The notes: generated from the letters alone by a model not told the origin. A stretch of 64,000 nt of DNA from Anoplopoma fimbria (GCF_027596085.1 NC_072456.1:15576744-15640743), one strand, 5' to 3'. Numbered from the stretch's first letter, positions 49,960 through 62,450 are shown. Program-made: numbers and translations.

Positions 49960-50340
49960 CCCAGGTGCCACAATCTTTCACCTTGCCACTAGACCTGTAT
50001 CATGAATCTTTCCCACCCCCCTTCCCTTACATTGCCACCTCCAATGTCCGTTTTACCTCCCTTGCCAGCAAAAGCCCTATTAACCCCTTGCTCGGCTCTA
50101 TATTGTTGTTGAATAATTGAAGGTGCCACCACAGTGAAAAGGAGCCTAAATAATTAATAAGATAGGGCATCTTTTAAAGGTGGAAGAGCCCTGTGAATTA
50201 TTCAGTGGGCAAATCTGTAGTAAAAGACACTTGTTGCATAGTGAGAGATCTGCTAGTCCAGCACTGCTGTTTATTGATGCACCAGGATCCCTGCATGTAC
50301 GCCACAGTGGGGACATTCCTTTCACTTTTTCTGCTTGGAG
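49960..50340. promoter_or_regulatory. Candidate conserved non-coding element
   Basis: Unique sequence with TTGAATAATTGAAGG, AAATAATTAATAAG and GTGAATTATTC cores in a moderate-GC background. Overlapping short frames on both strands look like chance. Low confidence. Confidence 0.2.
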
Positions 50341-50840
50341 AAAATAAAACTTTTGCTTTAAAAGTAGAATCAAAATGTAGCAGCATCTGATTTCAATATT
50401 ATGTGAGACACATCACTATCTTTGATACAATCATTGCATTATTTCTTATACAAACTTGAACATATAACCACAGGGACAACATGTATTATTAATATTATTG
50501 ACATGAAACAATTTTTTATAGTATTTGTCAGATGAACTTTGCTGAAGTCCATGGAACCATTTGAACATTGGTCGGGGTGTAATTGAAAGGCATGCAGAGG
50601 GTGTGGAGGGCATATGCATTGAAACAGACATAGGCCTATATTTCTGATGTATGAGTATTGAGTAACGTTACAGAACATTTTTCAGTTTTAAACACAGACC
50701 AGGGGCCCCGATAAAGTGTCTGAGGGGTCTGTTCATAAAATAAGAATGAATTGATTCAACCCTGAAATAGCCTCAGAAAGGCTAAATAACAACAACAGCA
50801 CAGGGCCGCTGTTTCAAAAGAACAGACAACATAATCTGAT

Positions 50841-50864
50841 CTCTCTCTCTCTCTCTCTCTCTCT
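50841..50864. repeat. (CT)12 microsatellite
   Basis: A perfect CT run directly left of the first copy of the direct duplication. The second copy is preceded by an interrupted CT-rich run (51,133-51,177). Confidence 0.95.
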
Positions 50865-50987
50865 TTTCGACCATGAAAAGCAGCCGGTTTAAGAAGCTGA
50901 GCTAAGTCATGTGTTGTGCTTGTCTGTCTATCGATCTCCTCCGCTCCGTTTCAGGACTAAGGATAGCGCTGCACCTACACGCACACC
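50863..50987 (+). repeat. Diverged direct duplication, copy 1
   Basis: Starts at cttttcgaccatgaaaagca and runs to cacctacacgcacacc. It aligns by eye over about 125 bp with copy 2 at 51,173-51,297: ATGAAAAGCAG/ACGAAAAGCAG, GTGTTGTGCTTGTCTGTCTA/GTGTTCTGTCTGTGTGTCTA, GATCTCCTCCGCTCCGTTTC/GATCTCCTCTGCTCCATTTC and AGGACTAAGGA/AGGACTACGGA. Both copies follow CT-rich DNA. It is probably part of an uncharacterised repeat. Confidence 0.7.
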
Positions 50988-51172
50988 TTTGGCCCCTGCA
51001 TACAACAATAAGCACTGTCCATGGTTACAAAACATCAGATAAACAATAGCCACTAGCAGAGTGCTAAATACTTTTTGAACGATTCTGTCAAAATCTGCAT
51101 GGGGAGGGGCTGAGAAAAAGCTGCTTGTATCCCTCTCTCTCTGTCTTCTTATGTCGGTCTCTATCGCTCTCT

Positions 51173-51297
51173 CTTTTCAACCACGAAAAGCAGGCAGGCT
51201 AAGAATCCAAACTAGGTGATGTGTTCTGTCTGTGTGTCTATAGATCTCCTCTGCTCCATTTCAGGACTACGGACAGCTCTCCATCTACACACACGCC
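51173..51297 (+). repeat. Diverged direct duplication, copy 2
   Basis: Second copy, offset about 310 bp from copy 1. It is followed by CpG-bearing sequence (51,295-51,500: gcgtcactttt, gtgcgtccgttggtacgtg) that looks younger than its surroundings and may belong to the same mobile element. Confidence 0.7.
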
Positions 51298-51529
51298 CGT
51301 GACGCTCTTCGTACCCCTCTAGCGTCACTTTTGGATGTGTCAGACGGGGTTTCAATATATGGCAATTACATGCATAGTCCGGTCCATCACATACACATGC
51401 TAAAGGGTGCGTCCGTTGGTACGTGTCAGATGCCAAGGAGCACTGACCAAGCTGCGGTATTTGATGCATTTGGAGTGATAACGAGTCGCGGTGTCCATCT
51501 TTGTCAACCTTTATCAATACCTCAAACTT

Positions 51530-52740
51530 CTTAAGCTGGATCAGGCTGGGTTAGGACTGGACTTGAGTTCAGCTTTAGACTGTGGTTTGATACAGTTTTT
51601 ATCTTCAAAGCTGATTATATTTTGCAGGCCTACTTGTGAAATTACAGAGCTGTCTGTTCATGTGGTTTTATATCTACTATACCTTATAACTGACACTCAC
51701 TCCTCAGCAGCTCGGCTTCTCAGAAAGTCTATATATGTTGGCAGAGTTAAGAGGATATTGCTATATATTTGCTTCAGACTCCCTTTGAAACCGAGGAAGC
51801 ACTGCAGTTAAGTCATGGCAATTTTTTATCAATTTTGCCAAATACAGTTAAATGGAGTTAAAATCATAAAACCATAAAAGCACCAGGGAGTTTGACAGGC
51901 TTTACTAATCCATACAACATAACCAAAGATATGCTCTAAAATTTCAGCCTTCAGAACACATTTTGTGAAAAATTAACTGAACATTCCTTAATTTACTGTC
52001 CTGAAATAGCTGTTATCTTCTTTCCATCGAAAATATGGGAGCAGTGAGTGAAACAAAGCAGTGAAGGTGTGAGACAGCTAAACAATGAGCTGTAAAGCAG
52101 AGTGGATCTGTAGATTAAAGGTTAAAATTCTCTGCCGGTTCATCCTAATGGGAAACCCCTTTTATATATCACATTATTTTCACTGTGGCATTTTATATAT
52201 TGTTATTATAGAACAAAAAACTCCCTCACACTGTCTTTTTCACTTGAATATAAATATATTTTAGTAACAACGTTTTGGTATGTAGACCTTCATCAGGTTA
52301 ATAACCTAGTTTTTTGTTTACTATATTGTCTACCTAAAGTATTCTTCTACGCACCTGTCGTCCTACTGGAGTGCAAAAGTTTTGCTCTTTTTATATACAT
52401 TGTTATTATAAAAATATCCATTATAGCTGATGTAAGTAATTTTCCATATGGATATAAGTTTGCAAAAAAGCAAGAAATTTGGCAAACATAAAGTATGTTA
52501 CTTTTTGAAACCAAAGGGCTAAAACAAGAAACTGCCTGTCAAGAGTACAGCGTTCCAATCCATGAAAGTAGATGAAGGTGATGACAGCTGCAGTGGAGAG
52601 GACAGATGAGAAAATAAATGTTTGGAGCAGCTTTGTCGTTGTATCCCCCATGGCGCAGCAGAGAGCAGCTCTCTGTCTGAGGTCACAGCTACCGCTGAGA
52701 GCACACCTGGCAGCACAGATACAGTCATTTTTCCACCAGA
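51530..52740. other. Non-coding region with one minus-strand candidate reading frame
   Basis: No supported gene. The minus-strand frame at 52,421-52,918 contains an ATG in good context at 52,651 (see findings). Confidence 0.4.
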
Positions 52741-52752
52741 GAATGGAGGTGA

Positions 52753-52773
52753 GTGTGTGTGTGTGTGTGTGTG
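52753..52773. repeat. (GT)n microsatellite
   Basis: A short perfect GT run of about 21 bp. Confidence 0.9.
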
Positions 52774-53004
52774 CTAAAGCCAGAGATTGCGACAGAGAAA
52801 AGAAAGAGAGGCATTTATGTCTGTGTCTGTTAGAAGAAGGTGAGGGAAAAGGAAAGTGACTGGATGAGATTGTGTGTGCATGTGTGTGTCTCTGCTGAAT
52901 ATTCAAATGTACAAGCAAGTTAAAGCTCAGATATAGCTTTTAAAGAAAGTGAAAGTGAGTTTGACAATGAAGTAGAAACAGTGGAAACAGTGACATGTCA
53001 CTTC

Positions 53005-53260
53005 TATTTCAACTTTATTTGTCCCTGAATGGCAATTGGTTTTGCAGCATAGTGTGCAACATTAAATGTTGAACTCTTCCTTTTAACAGTAAAAAGGTAC
53101 AGCAGTTTTTGAGGCAAAATATGTACTTTTTTACGGTGGCTGTTTTCATTTTTCTTTTTTCTATCCCACCCTCTCGTGTGATCTAAATCAGGAAGCACTT
53201 AAAGTTATGAGGCAAGTGCAAGAGGACCCAGTTCAGCACCTTGTGGCACTCCACTGCCAC
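53005..53260 (-). mobile_element. Fragment of a non-LTR retrotransposon, reverse orientation
   Basis: The left end, tcaactttatttgtccctga then atggcaattggttttgcagc (about 53,009-53,048), resembles the reverse complement of a common fish LINE 3' end (gctgcaaaaccaattgcc ... gggacaaataaa). On the minus strand upstream of it (53,252 to about 53,217) a frame reads GVPQGAELGPLA, like the GVPQG-x-x-LGP box of LINE reverse transcriptases, then meets a stop. The two ends agree in orientation but are closer than in an intact element, so this would be an internally deleted relic. Confidence 0.35.
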
Positions 53261-53699
53261 CAGCTCCAGTGCCAGGTCAGGCGTCACAGATGTCACACGG
53301 CATTTTAATGGGAAAAAATGGTCAATAATTTAAGATGTTAAGAAACATTCCAGTTTTTACAGGTCCCCGTGTTCTGCTCTGCAAATGTAAATGTCCATTG
53401 TGACAGCAGCGGAGATAAATGGCGAGTAAATAAAACTGACACCTTGACATTCAATCCTATTTAGCAAGCTCTTAAATGAGTGGAGTTTCTCATATATCAC
53501 CAGAGCAGAGAAAAAATCTATCCTAATTGATCTGTCTATACCTACATAAAGTCTCAAATGTCACTGTTCTTTCATTAACATTTTTTTCACTGCGGGGGGG
53601 CTTAAAACGTGATTCAACATTCTCCCTTATTCCATCTGCTATGCTAACAGGTATTCTACTCACACTAGAGAAACCTGTCAAGGTTTTTCTATGCAGTGC

Positions 53700-53912
53700 C
53701 AAGTGTGAGCCTGCCAGTTAAGCTGAGGTTGGCGGGCATGCTGATTATCTCTGTGACCTGCATTGTTACAGCCATTACTGTATTCTGAGTCTTCACACTT
53801 GTTCTCATTCATAATGAATACTGACAGAGCTGCAATATTAATAAGCCTTAGAGCCTTGGGCGCTGGGTTTATTTAAGGATTCAGATTATGGGGACAATGG
53901 TGGTGATAGGAT
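53700..53912. promoter_or_regulatory. Candidate conserved non-coding element
   Basis: Unique block with GCTGATTATC, TTCATAATGAATACTG and ATATTAATAAG cores, ending at the GT array. Texture-based call only. Confidence 0.2.
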
Positions 53913-53913
53913 A

Positions 53914-53914
53914 T

Positions 53915-53951
<37 letters not shown>

Positions 53952-54018
53952 TGTGTTTGTGTGTGCGTGTGTGTGTGTGTGTGTGTGCGCGTGTGTGTGT
54001 GCACGTGTATATGTATGT
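53914..54018. repeat. Interrupted (GT)n microsatellite, about 105 bp
   Basis: A GT dinucleotide array with GTTTGT and GTGCGCGT interruptions, which indicate an older array than the perfect CA arrays elsewhere in the window. Confidence 0.95.
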
Positions 54019-57000
54019 AGTCCTTCATTTACATTTATTTTTCATGATGTAAGGAAAATGTCACAGGTTTGATCCCCTGACCACAATGGCCCTGCTTATG
54101 GACCTTAGCTAAGATAACAAACACCTTCCTGTTCTTTCACAGCTACCCAATTCAAAAACCTTAATATAAATGTAAGACCTGTAAGACAGAGATTTCGGAC
54201 TTTAGATAAAAAAAAGTAGTTTGATGAGAAATTCCTTGATCAAAGAAAACAGACATAACCAATGACAACTTCATATGACACGAAGAACACATCTTTTCTT
54301 GTTTCCATGTACATTTAAAAGGCTTTCCATCATTACTTCCAGACAAAACAAAGAGCATTTCACAATATGTAAAGGCACAATTGATACATCCCGCTACACC
54401 ATTTGCTGCTCTCCACTGCTGTCTGAGCGACTGAGTGATGACAAAGTCGGAGCAGCACACAAGACCATTGGTTGTTCTCTAGAATGCCAGTCAACGTAAA
54501 ACTTAAAAGAACTGATTAAAACATTTTCTGAATTCCCAGCTTTCCCAGCCACATGTGGTTCATTGCTGATAAATTGTATGAGATAAGGGGCTATGAGAGT
54601 ACCAAGACAGTTTAGAGTGCAAACAAGTGAACTAAATTGAAGTTGATGTAACTGATATGTGGCTGTAAGAAGCCCCTATGAGCCAATCTTATTTGAATTA
54701 AAGTGCAACTTATCTTCAAAGAGCTCTTGAGACATGAATATTGCAAGTGAGAAGTGCAGTGTAAAAAAACTAGTACATATGAGCATTAACAAATAAAGGT
54801 CTAGAAAAAGCACATGCACATAGTAGATAGGACGTTTCTTAATAAATAAATCAACAAATCAAATAGCAGATACAATAACATGTAATAAACATGTTGTTTC
54901 TATTCTGTTAATAAATGAAAACATATTGAATATTAGCTTGTGTAATTTCACAAAAAAAATCACAGTATGGACAACAACCTTGTAAATTGACAATGGGCAC
55001 AGCAGGTTGACCATAATGATAGCCAATTTAGCATATCCTACAAAGGGTTAACTTAAGAGGGGCTATCTGTTCATTAGTTAAAACATGCATCATTTTCTAC
55101 AGTAATTACAAATACAAATCTGGGATTGTGCCAAGCATGTGTTGATGTGAGAATCAGAAGATTACATATCACTCAGACCTCAAGTAATGCGTTTGTGTCC
55201 TGCAAGCCAGTGCATGGTCTAGTCAGTGTCATGAAAGGAGCAACTGGCAGCTAGGGACGTGGCTTAGCTGTGTGCGAAACGATATATAGAGGTGATTCTG
55301 TTTACCAAAGTAGACCCTGAGGAGGTTAGAGTAGATTCTGCAATATCATCAGTTATATCAGAACTTTAAAGTATGTCTTAAAGGCACTGTAGAAGTTTCT
55401 CCATGAAAAACATTTTTTTGCTCTTCTTTTGACTGACTTTGGCAAGAGTTTGATTGACAGATGGTTTATCCAATTAGCTGCCAAGTATTTTTTTTAAGGG
55501 GGTCTGCCCTTTTCCAAACATTTTCCAATGACGGACTCTCAGATGGTTCTGTGTAACAAACAGAAAAAAGAGAGGTGGCAAGTTAATCTTCATATCTTAA
55601 GTCAGCCATACATCTGCGGCAGTGTTACTGACTGGACAGATGCAGTTGTGATGAGCAGACCAGGAGAAGAATAGCTAGCTAACATTAGTGTCGTCTGTCT
55701 GACATTTAAGTTAATGCATCCATAGTGTCAGTGCTTCTTCTTGAGCAGCCAACACTTTCTCTTACACTTTACCTTAGTCTGTGTATTTCTATGTACAATC
55801 AAAACATAGGACATGCTGCCTTTGATGGTAACCTCTACACTGGAATTCAATAATTCATACTGTTTGAATCCAAGAGGGAAGTCAGACTGCACTTCAAAAA
55901 ATTCCAAAGCAAGATTTTGTGACGCACTTTGATGGAGTCGAACTTCAGATGTTGCCTAGATCCTTACAGGCGGTTTATAAAAGATGGACTTACAGTAGGA
56001 CTGATATTGACTCAATGCATTTGGCCAAATTTGAATGGTCAGTACTATTCTAAGGTGATGTTAACAGAAATAAAAATGTGCTTTGTAACATGCATAAAAC
56101 TGCACATCAGCATTTTTCTCCAATGTTCAAACTACTCACAGCTCGGAAATGTCACGATGGTGTGTCAAGTTCTATTAATGTGACAACCTAAATTCATTAC
56201 TAAAAGAAATAAGAGAGAATGTGTATTAAACAGAGCTGCAATTCATTTCCATGTTAAGCTATTTTTTCTTCTTTTCCCATTCCTCAAATCTTGATCTCAT
56301 TAAACTAGCAAAGGAAGCAGCCGTGCCAGAGAGAAGTATTGGTTCCAGAGATTAGCCGGCAAGCAGAGCTGAGTTATGGATTTTTCATTCAGAACTCCTT
56401 TTTTTGGATATAGGCTTACAAGGGACTTTACCAAAATTATATAAACATTTAACCATGGATATTACGTAAAAGCCCCCCATGTGTTACTAGTTTACAAAGT
56501 AAAGGAACACAGGTCTGGAATTTGTTCCACTATTACACGCTAGATTTTATGGTTATGACCCATTGGATGTGGCAGATATGCAAATATATACAAAATATTT
56601 AAAAGAAAACAAACAAATTAGCTGTATAATATTATTTGACAGTTTCTCTAAATTGATTTCACCATATGTTTACTCTTCACAATTGTTTTATGAAATCATA
56701 TGTCATGGCTACAACGCTTCAATGCAAACACACTTAAAACTAAATTTATATTGGGTTTCTCACCAAAATTATTACTTTAGTTATTCTCGTACCTGAGCAT
56801 GTAGAGAGGCACACATAAAGAGATAGCTAAACACTCTACTTAATCAGTTTGACTGAAGTAGCACTAGGCAGCTTCATTGATGAAGGAACATAGAGTTGTC
56901 GACACACACTTGTATGTCCATTTAATAAAGGCGCAGCGTTCCATGTGATCAAGTTTTTTTGTAGTAAAAAAAAAGCGTCTGCTAAATGACTGTAATGTAG

Positions 57001-57840
57001 TAGTAGATATAGTAGTGTGAAACTGTAAATACACAATACAAAATACAAACTAATGTGATTTTAAAATACATTGTAATATGAGTCTACTCACAAAAGAAGC
57101 TTCTCCAAGGATTACACAGGCAGATGGAACAGGCTGAAATGAAAAGGTCTTAAACAACAATGTTCTCTTGTTGGCTTGAAAGGAAAATGGCTGCAAACCT
57201 CTGAATTGATCATGTGACTAACAATCATGTGACTCTAAACGGCGAATCATAAAACAATTTCTAAAATAAGATGATAATAATATGCTGCATATTACTTAAC
57301 AGCCCATATAAGATGCTAGAAACACAACAAGATAAAAACAGAATTGAATAATTTTACATACTGTTGCTGCATCATTTTTTTATAGTTATGACCAGGTTAA
57401 TACCAGTTGTTATGCTCCTAACACTATCCTCACCACCAACGTTGTGGCACTCCCCTGGAGAAAGCCTTACAACAAAGTCCACAAAAAGTCAATACCCTAA
57501 AGGGTTGAAGCAGTTCTGCCTTGAAAAGCAGTAAAGCAAGCATTACCAGAGGAGCTTTTGTGAGTACAATTTCTGAAATGGTCGTAATGAATACAGTGTT
57601 ATGTGATTTATTACTCAGAACTTCAAGTTCAAGTGAGTCTGACATTGCAAAATATTGAAATTTGCCTTTAAATGCTTGCTTACAATAGATGGCGACAAAA
57701 AGGTCCAAATCTGCCAAACTGAAATTGCTGCAAAAACACAATTTGTCCTCTAAAGCTTAAAACTCCCAATATTCTCTTTGGCATGCCAAGAAAACTATAG
57801 ACTTATAGCGCTAATGCATAGGCGTAACAAGCAGTGTTTT
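54019..57840. other. Non-coding AT-rich region
   Basis: No gene supported. Frames at 54161 (minus), 55929, 56563 and 57430 (minus) have AT-biased, motif-free translations and no splice context. Confidence 0.5.
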
Positions 57841-57849
57841 GGTGACTTG

Positions 57850-58440
57850 AAGGTCACATCATTCATCCAAGAGTGGAGATGAATATCCTCAAGAACTTTA
57901 ATGATTTTGACTCCAGAGACTGCTCATTTAATTGCTGAGGCATCAAGAAAACTATTTTCCCTGTGTGAAACCAATTTGATGTTTACAAATTCATCTATAG
58001 ATCTAATGTATATTATCTCATTCCCCTGAAGTCCTTCAAAGTAGATCCTTGATCCACTGTTTCTTTCCCAGAAGATCAATGTGGTTGAAGAGTTCATTAT
58101 CCAAGACAAATCCAATACGTCTTTCTGCCAAATCTTCCGCCGTTCTTCTAATCATTTCTTTGCTCTGCCTTTTAATTGCCATTCAGATATCAGTCATCTC
58201 AGCCGCACTTGTTCTTTTACCCACTCTGTCGTTCAAGTGTAATGACACAAAGGCTAATTTTACACCCACCAGTCGTTCTGTTTAATTACTGACTGTCAAG
58301 ACTTCTCTGGGTCAATCAATAACAAACCATATCAGGATGGAAAGAAGCTTCGGGAGAAAAAAATGTCCATAGGGCACTTCATTTGGAAGAGGAAAGAAAA
58401 TTCCTCATTTAATTAGACATTGAGAATAAGCAGAAGCAAA
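57850..58440. promoter_or_regulatory. Candidate conserved non-coding element
   Basis: About 600 bp of repeat-free, even-composition sequence with CATTTAATTGCTG, TTTAATTGCC, TTTAATTACTG and CATTTAATTAG cores. A 78-codon plus-strand frame at 58049-58285 has a hydrophobic middle (SAVLLIISLLCLLIAIQIS) but no splice support, so I prefer a regulatory explanation. Confidence 0.25.
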
Positions 58441-58533
58441 ATAGGAGGTAGCTAATTGGTCATCCAGGATAATTTACTGTGCCAAATCACATGTTACCAA
58501 GGTTTGACTTTGTGATATTGATAAACCTTAACT

Positions 58534-58590
58534 ATTATTTAAATAATAATTAATTAAATTAAATAATTTAAATAATTTAATTATTATTGA
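58534..58590. repeat. AT-only low-complexity stretch with inverted symmetry
   Basis: Repeated AATAATTTAA / TTAATTATTATT units able to fold on themselves. It is probably a degenerated simple repeat. Confidence 0.7.
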
Positions 58591-59599
58591 AAGCCTGCCA
58601 GTGGTGAGAGTTTGAGAAAATGACACCTATCTCACATGCAAATCTAGAAGAGTTACACAAGCTGTATCTTGATACTAATAGGTGAGTACTGGTGGGTTTA
58701 TGGTCAACCTACAGAAGTTATTACATATTAACCAAGAGAGTAGAGGGCAACGCCAGTGTCTATAGATCTGGGGTTACAGAATCGTAACCTTTGTTTCTGT
58801 TACTGTCATTATGCATCATCTTTGATCTGCAAGGGGTAAAATCAATGCAGCAAGTGACTGCTCCTTATTTGTGTACTCATATTCCCTGGTGGTCACAAAG
58901 AACTCACATGAGAAATAATTGATTATGAGAATTAATACTCTGGAGAGACTGGAGCCAGACCTCACATCTTATTAATAATGATAGATAAATAAAAGCATGG
59001 GAAAAAATGGCCGTTGCGTTTTTTCTGCAAAAAATTGCTTTTAACCTGCAAATAAATACAGCATGGTTCGCCCTGATCTGCTGTTGGTATTTAAAATAGG
59101 ACCTAGCAAACTGGGAGTGGGATTTTTTACAGTAAAAGGTGGATTAATGGAAGTGTGGCGCTAACTGCACAGTACAGCGAGCTGAACCTACCAGTGTGAG
59201 GTTCAGTTTATTATATATGGAGTGAAAATTTGATTGATTTGAATCGTATTTCAATGCAAACCTCCATCCCCTCCAGTTAATCTCAGCTGTTAACAGAATA
59301 GATAAATGACATTTGACACTCGATTCATGAATCAGCGCTCAAGTAGCCATCATGATAAATTAGATTCAAAACAGGGTTGCCTACTGTAGCAAGCAAGGAC
59401 AGAGTGTTATATGTTACATATGATGATGGAAATGATGTTAACTAGACTCTGTGATAGCCAGATGTAGAGCCAGTCCAAATAGACCCAGAACATTTCATTT
59501 TTCACTGTTTCTGTGACTGATCTGTAATGGAAGCTGACCAGCACTGACCAGCACTCTGTGAATGTGCGTCCTTCCGAGTGCCTATGAGCGTGTACTAAT

Positions 59600-59721
59600 C
59601 AGACACAACCAATCAGCGGAGGCAGGTGGAGATGCTCGGTTATTGGGGACCAATGGGAGATGGTGCACAGGGCGGGGCTGGGAACTGATGGTGGAACTGA
59701 CTGGCTGTGGCAGCGCTAATG
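59600..59721 (+). promoter_or_regulatory. Candidate CCAAT/GC-box promoter with short first exon
   Basis: Within 120 bp there are a CCAATCAGCG box (59,609-59,618), an inverted ATTGG (59,642-59,646), a CCAAT (59,650-59,654) and a GGGCGGGGC Sp1-type box (59,670-59,678). A consensus splice donor, AATG|GTAAGTGAG, follows with GT at 59,722. CCAAT and GC boxes in this spacing ahead of a good donor are what a first exon of a plus-strand transcript looks like. An ATG at 59,688 would give 11 codons (MVELTGCGSAN) before the donor. No later exon is identified. Confidence 0.4.
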
Positions 59722-62450
59722 GTAAGTGAGAGGTAATTAGAGAGAAAAGACTGGTGTGCGGCTCTCCATCCAGCGAACAGAGCAGGGAGACGGCCTCCCC
59801 ACTGCCTCATTTATCATCATCTGCTTAGCAGGCGGCTCAGAGTCAGGACAAACAGAACAAACCCCCTCCATCTTTCTCCTTCTCTCAGCCTCTCTCTTCT
59901 TCTTTTTTATCCTCATCCTTTGCTACTTATCCAATGCATAACACTTCCATCTTTCTCTCATTCTCTGTCTCATCTACTTTTTTGTCCAGTCTGTATTCTC
60001 TTTCATCTCCTCTTCTTGTGCTCTGTTGTTTTCTGTCTTTATCTTTGCCACCTGTCCCAATTGCATCTATTTCTTGCACATCAACTAACTGTGTTTCATC
60101 CTGTTCTTCTCTTCTGTTCAGTTCTTTTTTTTTATATGCTTTGTCCTCATTGGTTTGGTGCTTCCCACTTTTTTATTTCTGCATTGCAATTTCTTTTCCA
60201 TTACCACCTCCCTGTGACCCATGATGTTTTTCATTTTTTTCTCTTTCTACCCCAATTTTTCTCTTCGTTCACATCACTGATGTTATTTTTCATTGGCTGG
60301 ATTCTGATCTCTAGATCTCTTGTCTTCCCAATTTTGTGCCTTGTGGCGTTTAATTCCTCTCTTCTACTTTTGTGCAATACTGCATCTCATTCCTTTAAAA
60401 AGAAGGAAACATCAAGAGTAGTGCAATCTTGATCATCACCACCAGCAGAACCATTTTGATGATTATTGTTATCTCTGAAACAATAAACTTGGACTAAATA
60501 GCTTGACGTTTGTAACCAAGTATAAATGGATTATTTAAGGCTGGTGTGAGGTGCATGAATATACACCTGCTTTGATTTCTTATTCAATGAACATTTTACA
60601 GCCAAAGATGAGGTAATCTCTTCCCTCACTGATGTATGATTAATGGAAAATTAAACATTAATCTTTCACAGGATGAGTCAGCAAGAAGCAATAAGTCTTT
60701 ACAGGCAAGTTCAAATTCATCACCGTTCGCACCTCTTTCCTGTGTGCAGTTGTCATTAATTAATGACTTACTGTACAACTGCAACAACGTGTAAAGACCC
60801 TGGCAGGGATACAGACCACAACCCAGCCAATATCGATAATTGGCTTCAACAGGTGACAGAGAAAAATGGAGCGCAACAGGGAAGAAAAGAAGAAACAGGA
60901 GTTCAAGACATGGACATCACTCCAGGGTGTGATGTGCAAACAGAACTAATTTGTAGAAGAAAGTAATTTGTATCACTCATGACTAGAGGCAGTTGTTGGA
61001 GAAACAGGGAACAGAAACACTTAGGTACCCCAATTTATCACTTCACCACTTGCTTCCTCCCTGTGTTGCAATGCCCTTGTTATATTATGAGATTGCAAAG
61101 AGTTCAAATCTGGGATTATGTGGATCAAAACTGTTTGGGAAAAGAAAAATGTTTTCAAATTTGTAAAATATATATCGTCCTGGCAACCATTTTCCATTCA
61201 TCTGCAAAAACACGTTTTCTTTCATCATTCTGTTTACAGCTAGTGTCAATGACAAAATCAGTTGCTGTATAATTCCCATCCATCTACCTCTCTCCTTCTT
61301 TTCTCTGGTCAGTTCAATTATATTGACTGCTTTCTAGGTACAATAAATTAAACATTTATTTAAGAAATGATTATATATGCACATCTAGTTAATACTTTTT
61401 GTACAAAAACATTATTGTCAACTTTTACATTTTCAGTAAAAAGCTTGACTTAAACACTGTGTACTTTGATTCTCATGCACTTTTGTCTAACTGTCTGAAA
61501 GTCCCTTGAGTTGTCATGGTCTGCTGATTCTTGATTACAACCTTATGCAAGGATGTTTTCTATTCAACATGGAAGCTTCAGTTTGAATGTTGGCCAAATC
61601 TGACCCTTAAGAGGTTCTCCCTTATTGCCACAACTGAGAGCTGCTCTCAGCACTGGTTAGAGCTACAGCTAGGTGAAATCTTATGGCAGGCCTCCACCTC
61701 GGTAGCAGGATGAGGAGAGACTTAACCCTCATTGTTGACATCTAACATTGCACCTGTGCACACACATTCACCAGAAAACCATGAACAGATGCAACTGTAC
61801 AATATGTACGACACCGATGCCATTCAGGCATTTAAATAGTTGCAAAAGTCTTTGTACCACTGTTTAAAAGCAGTATTTTTACTCTCTGTTGTTGAAAAAA
61901 GTTAAGCATATCTTAAATGTAGGCGGACTGAGCAAAACGTTTTGCAACATTTATTGAAATGAATACATTTCTAAGGACACTGAAATCGTTCACACATAAC
62001 CAAGGGGGGACGTAAATGTAACCAGATTAAAAAGTACCCTACATTGTAATCAAAATGAACTTTAGGTCTTGTTAAGAGCAAGGTTATAAAAAGCTATTTC
62101 ATATGAAGATTAAGATTTTGGGATGGTTCATGTATAGATTCAAAATGTAGAGTGTAATAAATAAATTTGAAACATACAGACGTATAGTTTTACTTTGGTT
62201 TTACTTTGAAGAGTTCATGTGGTTAAAGGAAGTAGGATTCGGATATAAAGGTAATACTGGTTGTTCATTGGTTGAGATAGGTGGGGGGTCACAGGTGGCA
62301 GGAAGTAAAATTCAGGGTGTTGTTTACGTTGGGTGACTGTGTGAAGATTTTTAAAAAGTTTTTCAGCTCGAAGTTTATCCCACAGTAATCCACCTGTTTA
62401 TGATAGTTTTGTAGCCAACAGAGGGTATTATTAGCATTCATTAGCAAAGT
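59722..62450. other. Non-coding region after the 59.6-kb candidate promoter
   Basis: A pyrimidine-rich tract at 59,870-60,260 opens two long plus-strand frames (59920-60432 and 59934-60224), rich in Phe, Leu, Ser and Cys because of TTC/TCT bias. I do not accept them as genes. Other frames (60763, 60979, 61531) have no motif. Confidence 0.5.

Noticed and set aside
58049..58285. 78-codon plus-strand frame with a hydrophobic stretch
   Set aside because: No Kozak or splice support; it lies in an enhancer-like block and the hydrophobic run can arise from T-rich codons.
59920..60432. 170-codon plus-strand frame
   Set aside because: The longest frame in the window, but it sits in a pyrimidine-rich tract whose TTC/TCT bias removes stop codons; the translation is Phe/Leu/Ser-rich with no domain and no splice structure.
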